A stretch of 64,000 nt of DNA from Microbacterium sp. cx-55 (GTDB lineage: Bacteria; Actinomycetota; Actinomycetes; Actinomycetales; Microbacteriaceae), in contig NZ_CP088261.1 of assembly GCF_021117345.1 (NCBI RefSeq), positions 2,356,001 through 2,420,000 on the forward strand, given 5' to 3'. The notes under the pieces were generated by a model. It made no database searches and was not told the DNA's origin. It saw only the letters and a list, made by a program, of their open reading frames with translations. Every line of letters begins with the position of its first letter. Position 1 is the stretch's first letter. Positions 37,398 through 45,822 of this stretch are shown here, in pieces. The translations under genes and the position numbers were made by a program.

Positions 37398-37874
37398 GTG
37401 AAAACGCGCCTAATCGCGTCCATCGCCCTGGGCGCTGCCGTCGTCCTCGGAACGAGCGGATGCGCGATGCTCGCCCCGCAGAGCACGACGATCCAGTACT
37501 CCGCGTCCGACGGCATCAACGTGCCGGCCGGCAGTGGCCCCGTCGCCGTGCGGAACGCGCTCATCGTCGCGAACGAAGACGGCACCGAGGGCAACCTCGT
37601 CGCCGCGATCGTGAACCCGGGCGACAGCCCCGAGGTGCTGAACATCCAGGTCGGCGAGGGAAGCTCCGCCATCCCGCTGACCGTGCGGATGCCGGCCGCA
37701 ACGACCAAGAGCCTCGGCGACGGCGAGACCGACCCGCTGCTGATCGAAGACCTCGACGCCGTTCCGGGCTCGACGGTCTCCCTGTACTTCCAGTCGGGCG
37801 ACAGCGAGGGCGTCCGCATCGACGTTCCCGTCCTCGACGGTTCGCTCGACTACCTGGCGCCGCTCGCTCCCTGA
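37398..37874 (+). CDS. Predicted lipoprotein, function unknown
   Basis: The 158-residue protein starts at GTG 37398 after CTGGAGGAAC. A lipoprotein signal peptide ends LGTSGC with Cys22 as the modified residue. The remainder is a beta-rich domain (VAVRNALIVANEDGTEGNLVAAIVNPGDSPEVLNIQVG) reminiscent of extracellular copper-chaperone (PCuAC/DUF461) folds but lacking the Met/His metal ligands, so I do not assign copper binding. It faces regX3 across a perfect palindromic terminator. Confidence 0.75.
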   Translation: MKTRLIASIALGAAVVLGTSGCAMLAPQSTTIQYSASDGINVPAGSGPVAVRNALIVANEDGTEGNLVAAIVNPGDSPEVLNIQVGEGSSAIPLTVRMPAATTKSLGDGETDPLLIEDLDAVPGSTVSLYFQSGDSEGVRIDVPVLDGSLDYLAPLAP

Positions 37875-37883
37875 GCCGCACCG

Positions 37884-37925
37884 AACGAGAAGAGGGCATC
37901 CCGATCGGGATGCCCTCTTCTCGTT
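37884..37925. terminator. 42-bp perfect palindrome between convergent genes
   Basis: The symmetric sequence with arms AACGAGAAGAGGGCATCCCG and inverse, centred at CGATCG, spans 37884-37925 without mismatch. It ends in TTTC on the plus side. As the lipoprotein gene and regX3 converge here it should terminate both. Confidence 0.85.
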
Positions 37926-37933
37926 TCAGACCG

Positions 37934-38617
37934 TCACGCCTCGAAGCGGTACCCGAGACCCCGAACGGTGACGAGCATCACCGGGTCGCCGGGGTTTTGC
38001 TCGATCCGTGAGCGGATGCGTTTGATGTGCACGTCGAGGGTCTTCGTGTCACCGAAGTAGTCCGTGCCCCACACGCGGTCGATCAGCTGGCCGCGGGTCA
38101 GCACGCGACCGGCGTTGCGCATCAGCACCTCGAGGAGCTCGAACTCCTTCAGGGGCATGTTGATCTCGGCGTTGTCGACCGAGACCGTGTGCCGGTCGAT
38201 GTCGAGCACGACCCGGCCGCCCGCGAGCACACGCTCGTCGAGGTCCGCTTCCACCTGCGCGAAACGGCGCAGCACCGCCCGCATCCGCGCCAGCAGCTCC
38301 CGGGTCGAGTAGGGCTTCGTGACGTAGTCGTCGGCGCCGAGCTCGAGTCCGACGACGATGTCCACCTCGCTGTCCTTCGCCGTGAGCATGATGACCGGCA
38401 CGGCCGAGGAAGCGCGGATCTGGCGGCAGACCTCGGTGCCCGGCATCCCCGGCAGCATCAGATCGAGCAGCACGATGTCGGCACCCCGCTCCCGGAACGC
38501 AGTGAGGGCGGTGGGTCCGTCCTCGGCGATCTCGACCTCGAAGCCTTCCCGCCGCAGCAGGTAGGCGAGCGGGTCAGCCAGGTCGGGTTCGTCCTCGACA
38601 ATCAAGACTCGGGTCAT
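37934..38617 (-). CDS. regX3: Response regulator RegX3 (phosphate response)
   Basis: A 227-residue OmpR-family regulator: receiver with VLIVEDEPDLADPLAYLLRREGF, Asp in VLLDLMLPGMPG, and TKPYS; winged helix with INMPLKEFELLEVLM and TKTLDVHIKRIRSRIE. Gene order senX3-regX3 with phoU divergent is the actinobacterial phosphate-sensing arrangement, supporting the name. Its ATG overlaps the senX3 stop (ATGA). RegX3 activates pst and other genes under phosphate limitation in Mycobacterium. Confidence 0.9.
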   Translation of the reverse strand: MTRVLIVEDEPDLADPLAYLLRREGFEVEIAEDGPTALTAFRERGADIVLLDLMLPGMPGTEVCRQIRASSAVPVIMLTAKDSEVDIVVGLELGADDYVTKPYSTRELLARMRAVLRRFAQVEADLDERVLAGGRVVLDIDRHTVSVDNAEINMPLKEFELLEVLMRNAGRVLTRGQLIDRVWGTDYFGDTKTLDVHIKRIRSRIEQNPGDPVMLVTVRGLGYRFEA

Positions 38618-39900
38618 TCGGTGACTCCGTTCATCGGTTCAGCGTTGATCTGTGCAGGGGCAGAAGATGCAGGGGCAGAAGATACGGGCGCGGGCATCGC
38701 GTCGGCGCCGGAGGCCTTCTTGGCTTTCTTGGCTCGACGCTTGGGACGCGCATCTTTGACGTTATCGAGCGGAGCGGGCGCGGCGGCGATCGGGAGCTGG
38801 ATCGTGAAGGTCGACCCCCGCCCCACCTTCGACCAGATCCGCACCTCTCCCCCGTGCCGCTGCACGGCGTGCTTGACGATCGCCAGGCCGAGCCCGGTGC
38901 CGCCGGTGCGGCGGGACCGCGCCTGATCGGAGCGATAGAAACGCTCGAACACGCGCTGCTGATCTTCTTCGGAGATCCCGATCCCGCGGTCGGTGACGGT
39001 GATCTCCACCGCGTTGTGCACCTGCTTGACCCCGATGCCGACGCTGGAAGCGCGCGGCGAGTACGCGATGGCGTTCGCCACCAGGTTGCCGACCGCCTCG
39101 GTCAGGATCTGCTGGTCGCCGCGCACGTACAGGCCGCGCGCGCCGCCGCGAACCAAGGTGACGCCCGACGAGTCCGCCGCCAGCCCGTGCGCCTCGATCG
39201 CGGAGGTCACGACCGCATCGATCGAGATGTCGCGCACCTCGGCGAGCTCATCGGCAGACTGTAGGCGCGAGAGGTTCATGACACGCGAGGTCAGAGAGCC
39301 GAGGCGAGCGGCCTCCGCGTTCAACCGCGCCGCGAAGATCCGCACCTGCGCGGGGTCGTCGGCAGCCGACTCGATCGCCTCCGACAGCAGGCTGATCGCG
39401 CCGACCGGGGTCTTCAGCTCGTGGGACGTGTTCGCAACGAAGTCGCGACGCATCTGCTCGACGCGCTCCCGCTCGGTGATGTCGCGGATGACGAGCAGCA
39501 CGAGCCGGGGCGAGAGCACCGTCGCCCGCGCGGATACGAGCCGGGGTTCGGCCGGCGTCGCCGCCCGGCGAAGCGTCAGACTCGCGCTCCCCATGCCGCC
39601 GCCGGCGCGCACCGAACGGGCGAGTTCGCGCAGCCGGTCATCGGGCAGCACTTCGCCGATCGCCATCCCGAACGCCTCACCACTGGCCGACGACGCACGC
39701 ACGGTGCCGGATGCATCCACCACCACCGCGCTGTCATCCATCGCCGCGAGAACGTCGCTGACACCGTCGGGAACGGCCTCCGAGTTTCGCGCCACCGCGC
39801 GATCGCGGGCACGGAATGCCACCACGATCAGGATCGACACCGCCGCCCCGATCAGAGCACCGAGGAGCAGTGCCAGCAGCGCGAGCTGCGAGGAGTTCAT
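38614..39900 (-). CDS. senX3: Sensor histidine kinase SenX3
   Basis: A 428-residue kinase. Two short N-terminal spans (LALLALLLGALIGAAVSILIVVAF) lead to a PAS domain (VLAAMDDSAVVVDASGTVRASS), then the H-box FVANTSHELKTPVGAISLLSEAI and an ATPase (AVGNLVANAIAYSP, TGGTGLGLAIVKHAVQRHGG). It lacks a large sensory loop, as expected for SenX3/PhoR that sense through PstSCAB-PhoU. I used ATG 39900, preceded by CTGGAG. A Lys/Ala/Ser-rich tail (about 60 residues) ends the protein. Confidence 0.9.
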   Translation of the reverse strand: MNSSQLALLALLLGALIGAAVSILIVVAFRARDRAVARNSEAVPDGVSDVLAAMDDSAVVVDASGTVRASSASGEAFGMAIGEVLPDDRLRELARSVRAGGGMGSASLTLRRAATPAEPRLVSARATVLSPRLVLLVIRDITERERVEQMRRDFVANTSHELKTPVGAISLLSEAIESAADDPAQVRIFAARLNAEAARLGSLTSRVMNLSRLQSADELAEVRDISIDAVVTSAIEAHGLAADSSGVTLVRGGARGLYVRGDQQILTEAVGNLVANAIAYSPRASSVGIGVKQVHNAVEITVTDRGIGISEEDQQRVFERFYRSDQARSRRTGGTGLGLAIVKHAVQRHGGEVRIWSKVGRGSTFTIQLPIAAAPAPLDNVKDARPKRRAKKAKKASGADAMPAPVSSAPASSAPAQINAEPMNGVTE

Positions 39901-40066
39901 GGCTCCAGCGTAAATGGATGATGAACCTGGACCGTTCAAGCCCCGGGTCTGCGGGCCCAGCCCGGGTACTATTCACTCCTGGGGCACCGTTCGTTAACCT
40001 TCGGCAGCGACAATCGCGAAGGTTGCGGCCACGTGCTGCTCATCGACCCCAGGAAGGTGCCCGTCC

Positions 40067-40729
40067 ATGCGCGAGGTATTCCAGCAGTCTCTCGACGAAG
40101 TGCGCGTGCGCCTCGTCGAGATCTCCGAGCTCGTCACCGAGGCCATCGAGAAAGCGACCACCGCGTTCGGTACGAGCGATGTCGCGCTCGCGGAAGAGGT
40201 CATCGAGAACGACAACGTGATCGACGAGAAGGCCATCGCCCTCGACGAGCTCGCGATCGACATCCTCGCCCGTCAGCAGCCGGTCGCGAGCGACCTGCGG
40301 ACGGTCGTCTCGGCGCTCCGGATCAGCGCGTCGCTCGAGCGGATGGGTGACATCGCCGAGCACATCGCTCAGCTCACCCGCATGCGCTTCCCCGACCGCG
40401 CCATCCCGCGGGGCCTGAAGAGCACGTTCACGAAGATGGGCCAGATCGACGTCGAGCTCGCCCGGCAGCTCACCGAGCTGCTGCGCACCCGCGACCTCGA
40501 GCTCGCGGAAGAGATCCGCAACGCCGACGACCGCCTCGACGAACTCCACGTCAGCGTCTTCGAGAAGGTGCTCAGCGACAGCTGGCAGGGCGAGACGTCG
40601 CAGACGGTCGACGCCACCCTCGCGAGCCGGTACCACGAGCGCTTCGGTGACCACGCGGTGTCGGTGGCGAAGAAGATCGTGTACCTCGCCACGGGCGACT
40701 GGGCACCGGTCAACGCCGACGAGGCCTGA
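40067..40729 (+). CDS. phoU: Phosphate signalling protein PhoU
   Basis: The 220-residue protein has two PhoU three-helix bundles: MREVFQQSLDEVRVRLVEISELVTEAI, RQQPVASDLRTVVSALRISASLERMGDIAEHIAQL, and the second copy ending ATLASRYHERFGDHAVSVAKKIVYLATGD. The E/DxxxD metal-binding motifs are present. PhoU links PstSCAB occupancy to SenX3. It is divergent from senX3 with a 166-bp gap, and not in the pst operon, which lies 15 kb away. Confidence 0.95.
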   Translation: MREVFQQSLDEVRVRLVEISELVTEAIEKATTAFGTSDVALAEEVIENDNVIDEKAIALDELAIDILARQQPVASDLRTVVSALRISASLERMGDIAEHIAQLTRMRFPDRAIPRGLKSTFTKMGQIDVELARQLTELLRTRDLELAEEIRNADDRLDELHVSVFEKVLSDSWQGETSQTVDATLASRYHERFGDHAVSVAKKIVYLATGDWAPVNADEA

Positions 40730-40746
40730 GCGCCTCGCACAGAACG

Positions 40747-40786
40747 AAGAAGAGGGGCGGATGCAGCTGCATCCGCCCCTCTTCTT
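40747..40786. terminator. 40-bp perfect palindromic terminator, phoU/gpmA
   Basis: AAGAAGAGGGGCGGATGCAG and its exact inverse form a 40-bp palindrome followed by CGTTCG. It lies between convergent phoU and gpmA. Its arms contain the word GCGGATGC, as in the pstB terminator. Confidence 0.85.
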
Positions 40787-40795
40787 TCGTTCGTG

Positions 40796-41545
40796 TTACT
40801 TGCTGCCCTGGTTCGCGACCGCGGCCGCACCGGCCGCGGCGGCCTCGGGGTCGAGGTACTCGCCCGGGCCGAGCGGCACGAGGTTCTCGTCGAGGCGGTA
40901 CACGAGCGGGATGCCTGTCGGGATGTTCAGCTCGGCGATGTCGTCGTCGCTGATGCCCTCGAGGTGCTTCACGAGTCCGCGCAGCGAGTTGCCGTGGGCG
41001 GCCACGAGGACGGTCTTCCCGGCCGTGAGGTCGGGCACGATCGCGTCGTCCCAGTACGGGAGCAGTCGGTCGATCACGAGCTTGAGCGACTCGGTGCGGG
41101 GAACGTCGCCGTCGATCCCGACGTAGCGCGGGTCGCCGATCTGGCTGTACTCCGACGCGTCGTCGAGCTCGGGCGGCGGCACGTCGAACGAACGGCGCCA
41201 CAGCATGAACTGCTCCTGGCCGAACTCGGCGAGGGTCTCGGCCTTGTCCTTGCCCTGCAGGGCGCCGTAGTGGCGCTCGTTGAGTCGCCACGAGCGGGTC
41301 ACCGGGATCCACAGGCGGTCGGCGGCGTCGAGCGCGATGTTCGCGGTCTGGATCGCCCGGCTGAGGAGCGAGGTGTGCACGACGTCCGGCAGCAGGCCGG
41401 CCTCGGCGAGAAGCTCGCCACCGCGCTGGGCTTCGGCTTTGCCCTGCTCGGTCAGGCGCACGTCGACCCAGCCGGTGAACAGGTTCAGCTCGTTCCACTG
41501 GCTCTGGCCGTGGCGGAGCAGGATCAGGGTATGAGGGGTGGTCAT
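40796..41545 (-). CDS. gpmA: 2,3-BPG-dependent phosphoglycerate mutase
   Basis: A 249-residue glycolytic enzyme interconverting 3- and 2-phosphoglycerate. It has the phosphohistidine at [12 protein letters not shown] (His12), [27 protein letters not shown] and a second catalytic His in [19 protein letters not shown]. The C-terminal tail is Ala-rich. Length and motifs fit dPGM. It is monocistronic and convergent with phoU. Confidence 0.96.
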   Translation of the reverse strand: MTTPHTLILLRHGQSQWNELNLFTGWVDVRLTEQGKAEAQRGGELLAEAGLLPDVVHTSLLSRAIQTANIALDAADRLWIPVTRSWRLNERHYGALQGKDKAETLAEFGQEQFMLWRRSFDVPPPELDDASEYSQIGDPRYVGIDGDVPRTESLKLVIDRLLPYWDDAIVPDLTAGKTVLVAAHGNSLRGLVKHLEGISDDDIAELNIPTGIPLVYRLDENLVPLGPGEYLDPEAAAAGAAAVANQGSK

Positions 41546-41594
41546 GCCTTCATGATATCGACCGGCTCTTCACTCGCGCTGGCATCATGGCCGT

Positions 41595-42413
41595 ATGAAC
41601 TCGGTGCCATTCGGACGCGTGACACGCGGCACCACCGGCACGAACCGGCTCCGCCGGATCGATCGCTGGATCGCTCGCCATCCGGTCCTCCGCCGGGCCG
41701 AACGCGAGCCGCTCGTCGTCGACCTCGGGTACGGCGCGAGCGGGGTGACGGCGCTCGAGCTCGAGGCGCGGCTGCACACGACCCGCCCGGACGTCACGGT
41801 GCTCGGACTCGAGATCGCGCCGGAGCGCGTCGCCACCGCGACGGCGCAGCTCGCGCAGGTGCGGGCGGGCGCGTCCCCCTTCCGCCCGGACGCGCGCGTG
41901 GCGTTCGCGCGCGGCGGCTTCGAGGTCCCCGCCTCGCAGCGGCCGGTCGTCATCCGCGCGTTCAATGTGCTCCGCCAGTACGACGAGACCGAGGTCGCCG
42001 CCGCGTGGGAGCGGATGGCGGCTCGGCTCGCGCCCGGCGGCATCCTGGTCGAGGGCACCTGCAACGAGGTCGGGCGGGTCGCGACCTGGGTCGAGGTGGG
42101 CGCGGACGCCCTCCCCCGGACGCTCACGGTGTCGCTCCGGCTCGCCGACCTGGAGTCGCCGCTGATCGCCGCCGAACGCCTGCCGAAGGCGCTGATCCAC
42201 CGCAACGTGCCCGGCGAGCAGGTGCACGACTTCTTGCGGACGCTCGACCGCGAGTGGGAGCGCGCGGCGGCGCTCGGGGCGTTCGGTCCGGTCCAACGCT
42301 GGCGCGGGGCGATGCAGGCGATGGCGGATGCGGACTGGCCGCTGCGTCAGCGCTCGCGGTGGCGACTCGGTGAGATCACGGTGCCCTGGGATCGGGTCGC
42401 ACCGACCCCGTGA
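41595..42413 (+). CDS. Class I SAM-dependent methyltransferase-like protein
   Basis: The 272-residue protein has a Rossmann-like SAM motif (PLVVDLGYGASGVTALELEA, DVTVLGLEIAPERVATATAQL, VVIRAFNVLRQYDETEVAAAWERMAARLAPGGILVEG). Conserved in Actinobacteria next to gpmA; the substrate is not known. The start is an ATG 50 bp from the divergent gpmA start. It converges with the FUSC gene. Confidence 0.8.
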   Translation: MNSVPFGRVTRGTTGTNRLRRIDRWIARHPVLRRAEREPLVVDLGYGASGVTALELEARLHTTRPDVTVLGLEIAPERVATATAQLAQVRAGASPFRPDARVAFARGGFEVPASQRPVVIRAFNVLRQYDETEVAAAWERMAARLAPGGILVEGTCNEVGRVATWVEVGADALPRTLTVSLRLADLESPLIAAERLPKALIHRNVPGEQVHDFLRTLDREWERAAALGAFGPVQRWRGAMQAMADADWPLRQRSRWRLGEITVPWDRVAPTP

Positions 42414-42428
42414 CGCCGGCGCATCGCG

Positions 42429-43550
42429 TCACAGTCGGGGAATGGCCGCGCGTGCATCGTCGTCGCCGACACCGCAGGCGGTCAGCAGGTCGACCGTGAG
42501 CGGACGCATCGCGACCAGGAGGTTGTTCTCGCCGGTCGTCGCATCGGTCAGCATCTCGGCCGGGTCCAGGTGCGCGGCGATCGCGCGGACGCCCTCTCGC
42601 GCCACCGACTCCTGCCCGATGTCTTCGAGCGACTCTCCGACGAGCGCGAGACCGCGCCCGAGACCCGCGAGCACGTCGGCCGACACCGGGCGGGGCACGC
42701 CGTCGTCAAGGAGGTAGGCCGCCCGCCGCCCGATCACGCGAAGGTTCCGGACGGCGAGGTCGGTCGCGGTGAGCACCCGTCGGTAGCGATCCAGCTCGCT
42801 CCGCCGCCGGCGCAGGAACGGCGAGATCCGGGCGACGGCGGATGCGGAATCCAGCGACTCCTGCCACGCGCGGACGAGCGGGTCGAGCGCGCGCGCCTTC
42901 TCCAACCCGCGGTCGGCTCGAGCCCGATCACCGCTGCGCAGCCCCTGCACGATCGCGTTGATGGCCGCATCCGCCCCGGCGAACAGCGCACGCGCGTCGC
43001 GCAGCAACTCGGCACGAGGATTTCGGGGAATCAGCGCGGTCACGAGCAGCGCCGCGATCCCGCCGATCGCGCCGTCGACCAGTCGATCCCACGCGGCGTC
43101 CGTGCTGGCGAGAGGGAAGAGCAGGACGATCAAGCCCTGGATGGCCGCCGCGATCGCGAAACTCGCCTGCGGAGAGAACACCCGGGCCAAGAACAGCACG
43201 ACAGCGAGCGTGACCGCGAGTTGCCACCATCCGGGACCGATCGCCCACAGCAGAAGCTCGGCGACGAGAATGCCGAGCAGCATCCCGGCCACGGTCTCCG
43301 CCACGCGCCGCGGGCGGGCGTCGCGGACGAGTCCGAGGCTCGAGACGGCGACGGTTCCGGCCAGCACGGGCGAGGCGTGGCCCAGCACGAAGTGGGCGAA
43401 GGCGAAGGCTCCCGCCGACGCGACGACGATCTGGGCGATCGCGGGCCAGGATTCGACGGCGCGGACCAGACGCGGCCGCGGATCCAGGCGGTCCCGCACC
43501 CGCAGCGGGACGGCGCGGGTGTCCGGCGTCGGCTCCTCCACCGCGGTCAA
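42429..43550 (-). CDS. FUSC-family membrane protein
   Basis: A 373-residue protein starting at TTG 43550 within a TTGA overlap of the ygfZ stop. Five or six membrane spans (about 35-185; e.g. FAFAHFVLGHASPVLAGTVAVSSL, QASFAIAAAIQGLIVLLFPL) precede a cytoplasmic helical domain with LPRL at the end. It matches the FUSC/aromatic-acid exporter type (FUSC_2). Substrate unknown. The preceding overlap suggests coexpression with ygfZ. Confidence 0.85.
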   Translation of the reverse strand: MTAVEEPTPDTRAVPLRVRDRLDPRPRLVRAVESWPAIAQIVVASAGAFAFAHFVLGHASPVLAGTVAVSSLGLVRDARPRRVAETVAGMLLGILVAELLLWAIGPGWWQLAVTLAVVLFLARVFSPQASFAIAAAIQGLIVLLFPLASTDAAWDRLVDGAIGGIAALLVTALIPRNPRAELLRDARALFAGADAAINAIVQGLRSGDRARADRGLEKARALDPLVRAWQESLDSASAVARISPFLRRRRSELDRYRRVLTATDLAVRNLRVIGRRAAYLLDDGVPRPVSADVLAGLGRGLALVGESLEDIGQESVAREGVRAIAAHLDPAEMLTDATTGENNLLVAMRPLTVDLLTACGVGDDDARAAIPRL

Positions 43551-44644
43551 ACGCGGCGGGACAGGCGCGTCAGACGCGGGATGGCCGCCGTCGCGCCGGC
43601 ATCCGCCGGAACGATCGGAGTGGCCGACGCGGTGATGTCGCCGCCCTCGGTGACGACGATGAGGGTACCGTCGGTTGCGGCGGACCGCTTCACCACGGCC
43701 AGCGCGATGGGGCCGTCCTCGTGGTGACGGGCGACCGAGGTAATGCGGCCGACCTCGGTGTCGCCGACGCGAACGACGTCACCGCGTCGCGGCAGCAGAT
43801 CGTCGCTGCCGTCGAGGTCGAGTGCCACGATGCGACGGGGAGGATGCCCGAGGTTGTGCACCTTCGCGACGGTCTCCTGACCGCGGTAGCACCCCTTGTC
43901 GAAGTGCACCGCCGTGCGCATCCAGTCCACCTCGTGCGGGATGGTGCGTTCGTCGACCTCGGTGGCCCACGCGGGCCGCCAGGCGGCGACACGCAGCGCA
44001 TCGACCGCGAGCGCACCCGCGAGGGTGAGATCGCCGGCCGCGGCCGCATCCACCAATCGCTGCGCTTCGTCGCCGTCGACGAGCAGTTCGAACCAGCGGC
44101 GCTCGGCACCCGGATGACCGTCGACCGGCGCGTATCCGATGCCACCCGGCCCGATCTCTGGCCACGGGTCGCGCCACGCGAGCGGCACACCGTTCGGCGC
44201 GGCGGGCGTCACGTTCGAGAGACCCGCCTCGGTCACCCCGATCACCGTGAGTTCATCGCTCGCGTCGCGAGGAGCGACGCGGAGGCGGAACCGCATCCGC
44301 ATCAGCCACGCCAGCAGCGCGTCGGCATCGCCACGATCGACGATGAGCCACGTCGTCTCACCGTCGTCGAGCACCGCCGCGGCGTGCTCGACGCGGCCCT
44401 GCGGGTCGAGGATGAGGAGTTCGGTGGAGCGTCCGGGTTCGAGCGCCGTGAGCGCCTGCGAGCTGACGGAGTCCAACCAGGAGAGGCGGTCATCGCCCGC
44501 GACCGCCAGCACGCGCCGATCGGCGCGGGGTGCGACGGCGGTGCCCGCCACCAGCCGACGCTGTTCGATCACGGGTTGGCCGGTGTGCTGCAGCACGCCG
44601 TCATCGACGACGGCCCCCGGCACGAGACCCAGATCGAGCGCCAT
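43547..44644 (-). CDS. ygfZ: Folate-binding YgfZ/CAF17-like protein
   Basis: The 365-residue protein has the GcvT-like fold (RRVLAVAGDDRLSWLDSVSSQAL) and the diagnostic FDKGCYRGQETVAKVHNLG motif with its conserved Cys (K-G-C-Y-x-G-Q-E). YgfZ helps maintain or repair certain Fe-S enzymes using tetrahydrofolate. The start (ATG 44644) overlaps the stop of the FABP gene by one base, and its stop overlaps the FUSC start, making a tight three-gene unit. Confidence 0.92.
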   Translation of the reverse strand: MALDLGLVPGAVVDDGVLQHTGQPVIEQRRLVAGTAVAPRADRRVLAVAGDDRLSWLDSVSSQALTALEPGRSTELLILDPQGRVEHAAAVLDDGETTWLIVDRGDADALLAWLMRMRFRLRVAPRDASDELTVIGVTEAGLSNVTPAAPNGVPLAWRDPWPEIGPGGIGYAPVDGHPGAERRWFELLVDGDEAQRLVDAAAAGDLTLAGALAVDALRVAAWRPAWATEVDERTIPHEVDWMRTAVHFDKGCYRGQETVAKVHNLGHPPRRIVALDLDGSDDLLPRRGDVVRVGDTEVGRITSVARHHEDGPIALAVVKRSAATDGTLIVVTEGGDITASATPIVPADAGATAAIPRLTRLSRRV

Positions 44645-45243
44645 CAGGAGGCCTTCGCGAGTCGAGCGGATGCGTGCGACGCGAGTTCGGCGCCGAGGGC
44701 GGCGATGTCCCACGCCCACAGCAGATGGCCGTCGACCAGACCGTACATGCGCGTCGCGGCCGTGTACTCCTTGGCGCTCGCGGAGCGGACGACCGCATCC
44801 GTCGCCAGGTCGATGCGCGGCCCGCGGATCTGCCCGAGGTAGAGCTCGCTGACGCCGTCGGCGTGCACGATCGCCGCTTCGATCTCGAAGCCGCCCTCCG
44901 CGGTGCGGAGCGCTTCGACGTCGTCGGCCGTACGCTGCGGCGCCGCGCCCCGCCCGGGAAGAAATGCGGGTCCGGCGTCGGCGTCGGTCGCGGGTCGGAC
45001 GAGTCGCCAGAAGCCGACTTCGGACACCAGCGGAACGCGACGATCGCCGTCTTCGACCCACGCGGATGCGGAGTAGTTCATCGCGTCGCCACCGTCGTGA
45101 CTGAAGCTCACTCGCTGCGAGAACTCGCCGGTGAAGCGTTCATCGCCCGCGGTGTAATCGATGACACCGCTGCCTTCCCACACTCCGAGCAACCAGGAGA
45201 GGGGCCCGAGGTCGGCGGGCAGGTCTGTCGGAATCTCAATCAC
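44644..45243 (-). CDS. FABP/nitrobindin-like heme-binding beta-barrel protein
   Basis: The 199-residue protein has the nitrobindin/DUF1794 signature: DLGPLSWLLGVWEGSGVIDY (GxWxGxG), SQRVSFSHDGGDAMNYSASAW and GFWRL. The C-terminal part lacks an obvious proximal His in the standard position, so heme binding is a family expectation. It is first of the FABP-ygfZ-FUSC unit and follows a 37-codon membrane-protein gene by four bases. Confidence 0.85.
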   Translation of the reverse strand: MIEIPTDLPADLGPLSWLLGVWEGSGVIDYTAGDERFTGEFSQRVSFSHDGGDAMNYSASAWVEDGDRRVPLVSEVGFWRLVRPATDADAGPAFLPGRGAAPQRTADDVEALRTAEGGFEIEAAIVHADGVSELYLGQIRGPRIDLATDAVVRSASAKEYTAATRMYGLVDGHLLWAWDIAALGAELASHASARLAKAS

Positions 45244-45247
45244 GGGC

Positions 45248-45361
45248 TCAGCGCTGGCCGCGGTAGAGGTTCTTGATCACGACTCCGGAGACGAACACGA
45301 TCGCGAGCGACGCGAGGGCCAGCAGACCCACGAAGAAGAGTTCGAGAGCGACGAGGTCCAT
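45248..45361 (-). CDS. 37-residue single-span membrane protein
   Basis: From ATG 45361 the frame encodes MDLVALELFFVGLLALASLA... ending IKNLYRGQR, a single hydrophobic helix with a basic C-terminus. The stop is four bases before the start of the FABP gene on the same strand, so it likely belongs to that operon. It is too short for common gene-calling cut-offs. No family is recognised. Confidence 0.65.
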   Translation of the reverse strand: MDLVALELFFVGLLALASLAIVFVSGVVIKNLYRGQR

Positions 45362-45401
45362 GCTCACACTCTAGACCGTGCCGACCCCGGCCGGCGCGGC
45401 G

Positions 45402-45698
45402 TTACGCGATCGCCGTGGCGAGTGCGCCGAGCCCGAACGCCGCGCTGATGACGCCGAGGATGAGGAGCGCGCCGAGCGTGCTGATCGCGACCCGCTGGAT
45501 GAAGCGCTGCGCCCGACCGTAGAAGAGCTGCACGGTGAACGCGAGGATGAGGCAGAGGCCGAGCGTCAACGCCATCCACACCGCTCGTCCCTCTTCCGGG
45601 ACGGCGACGGCCACGGCGATACCCGCGACAAGAGCCACGATCCAGACGCCGGCGATGCCGCCGATCGACCGACGCGGCACGAGTTCCGGGGTGGACAT
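45402..45698 (-). CDS. Three-span membrane protein, unknown function
   Basis: A 98-residue protein with three hydrophobic helices (about 14-33, 40-60 and 72-97; e.g. IAGVWIVALVAGIAVAVAVP) and a basic linker (YGRAQRFIQR). The first Met in MSTPELVPRRS at 45698 was chosen; a GTG at 45716 would add six residues and is equally possible. It is divergent from the GlnR-like regulator gene. No family is recognised. Confidence 0.7.
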   Translation of the reverse strand: MSTPELVPRRSIGGIAGVWIVALVAGIAVAVAVPEEGRAVWMALTLGLCLILAFTVQLFYGRAQRFIQRVAISTLGALLILGVISAAFGLGALATAIA

Positions 45699-45822
45699 AC
45701 GATCATTCTCACTCACCCGTGGCGCTCGCGCACGCACCCCGCCGCGCGCCGTGGGGTCGGCGTGACGCGCGCCACCCCATAAGATGAGGCCCACACCGCC
45801 GACCTCGCCCGGGAGGGTCCTT

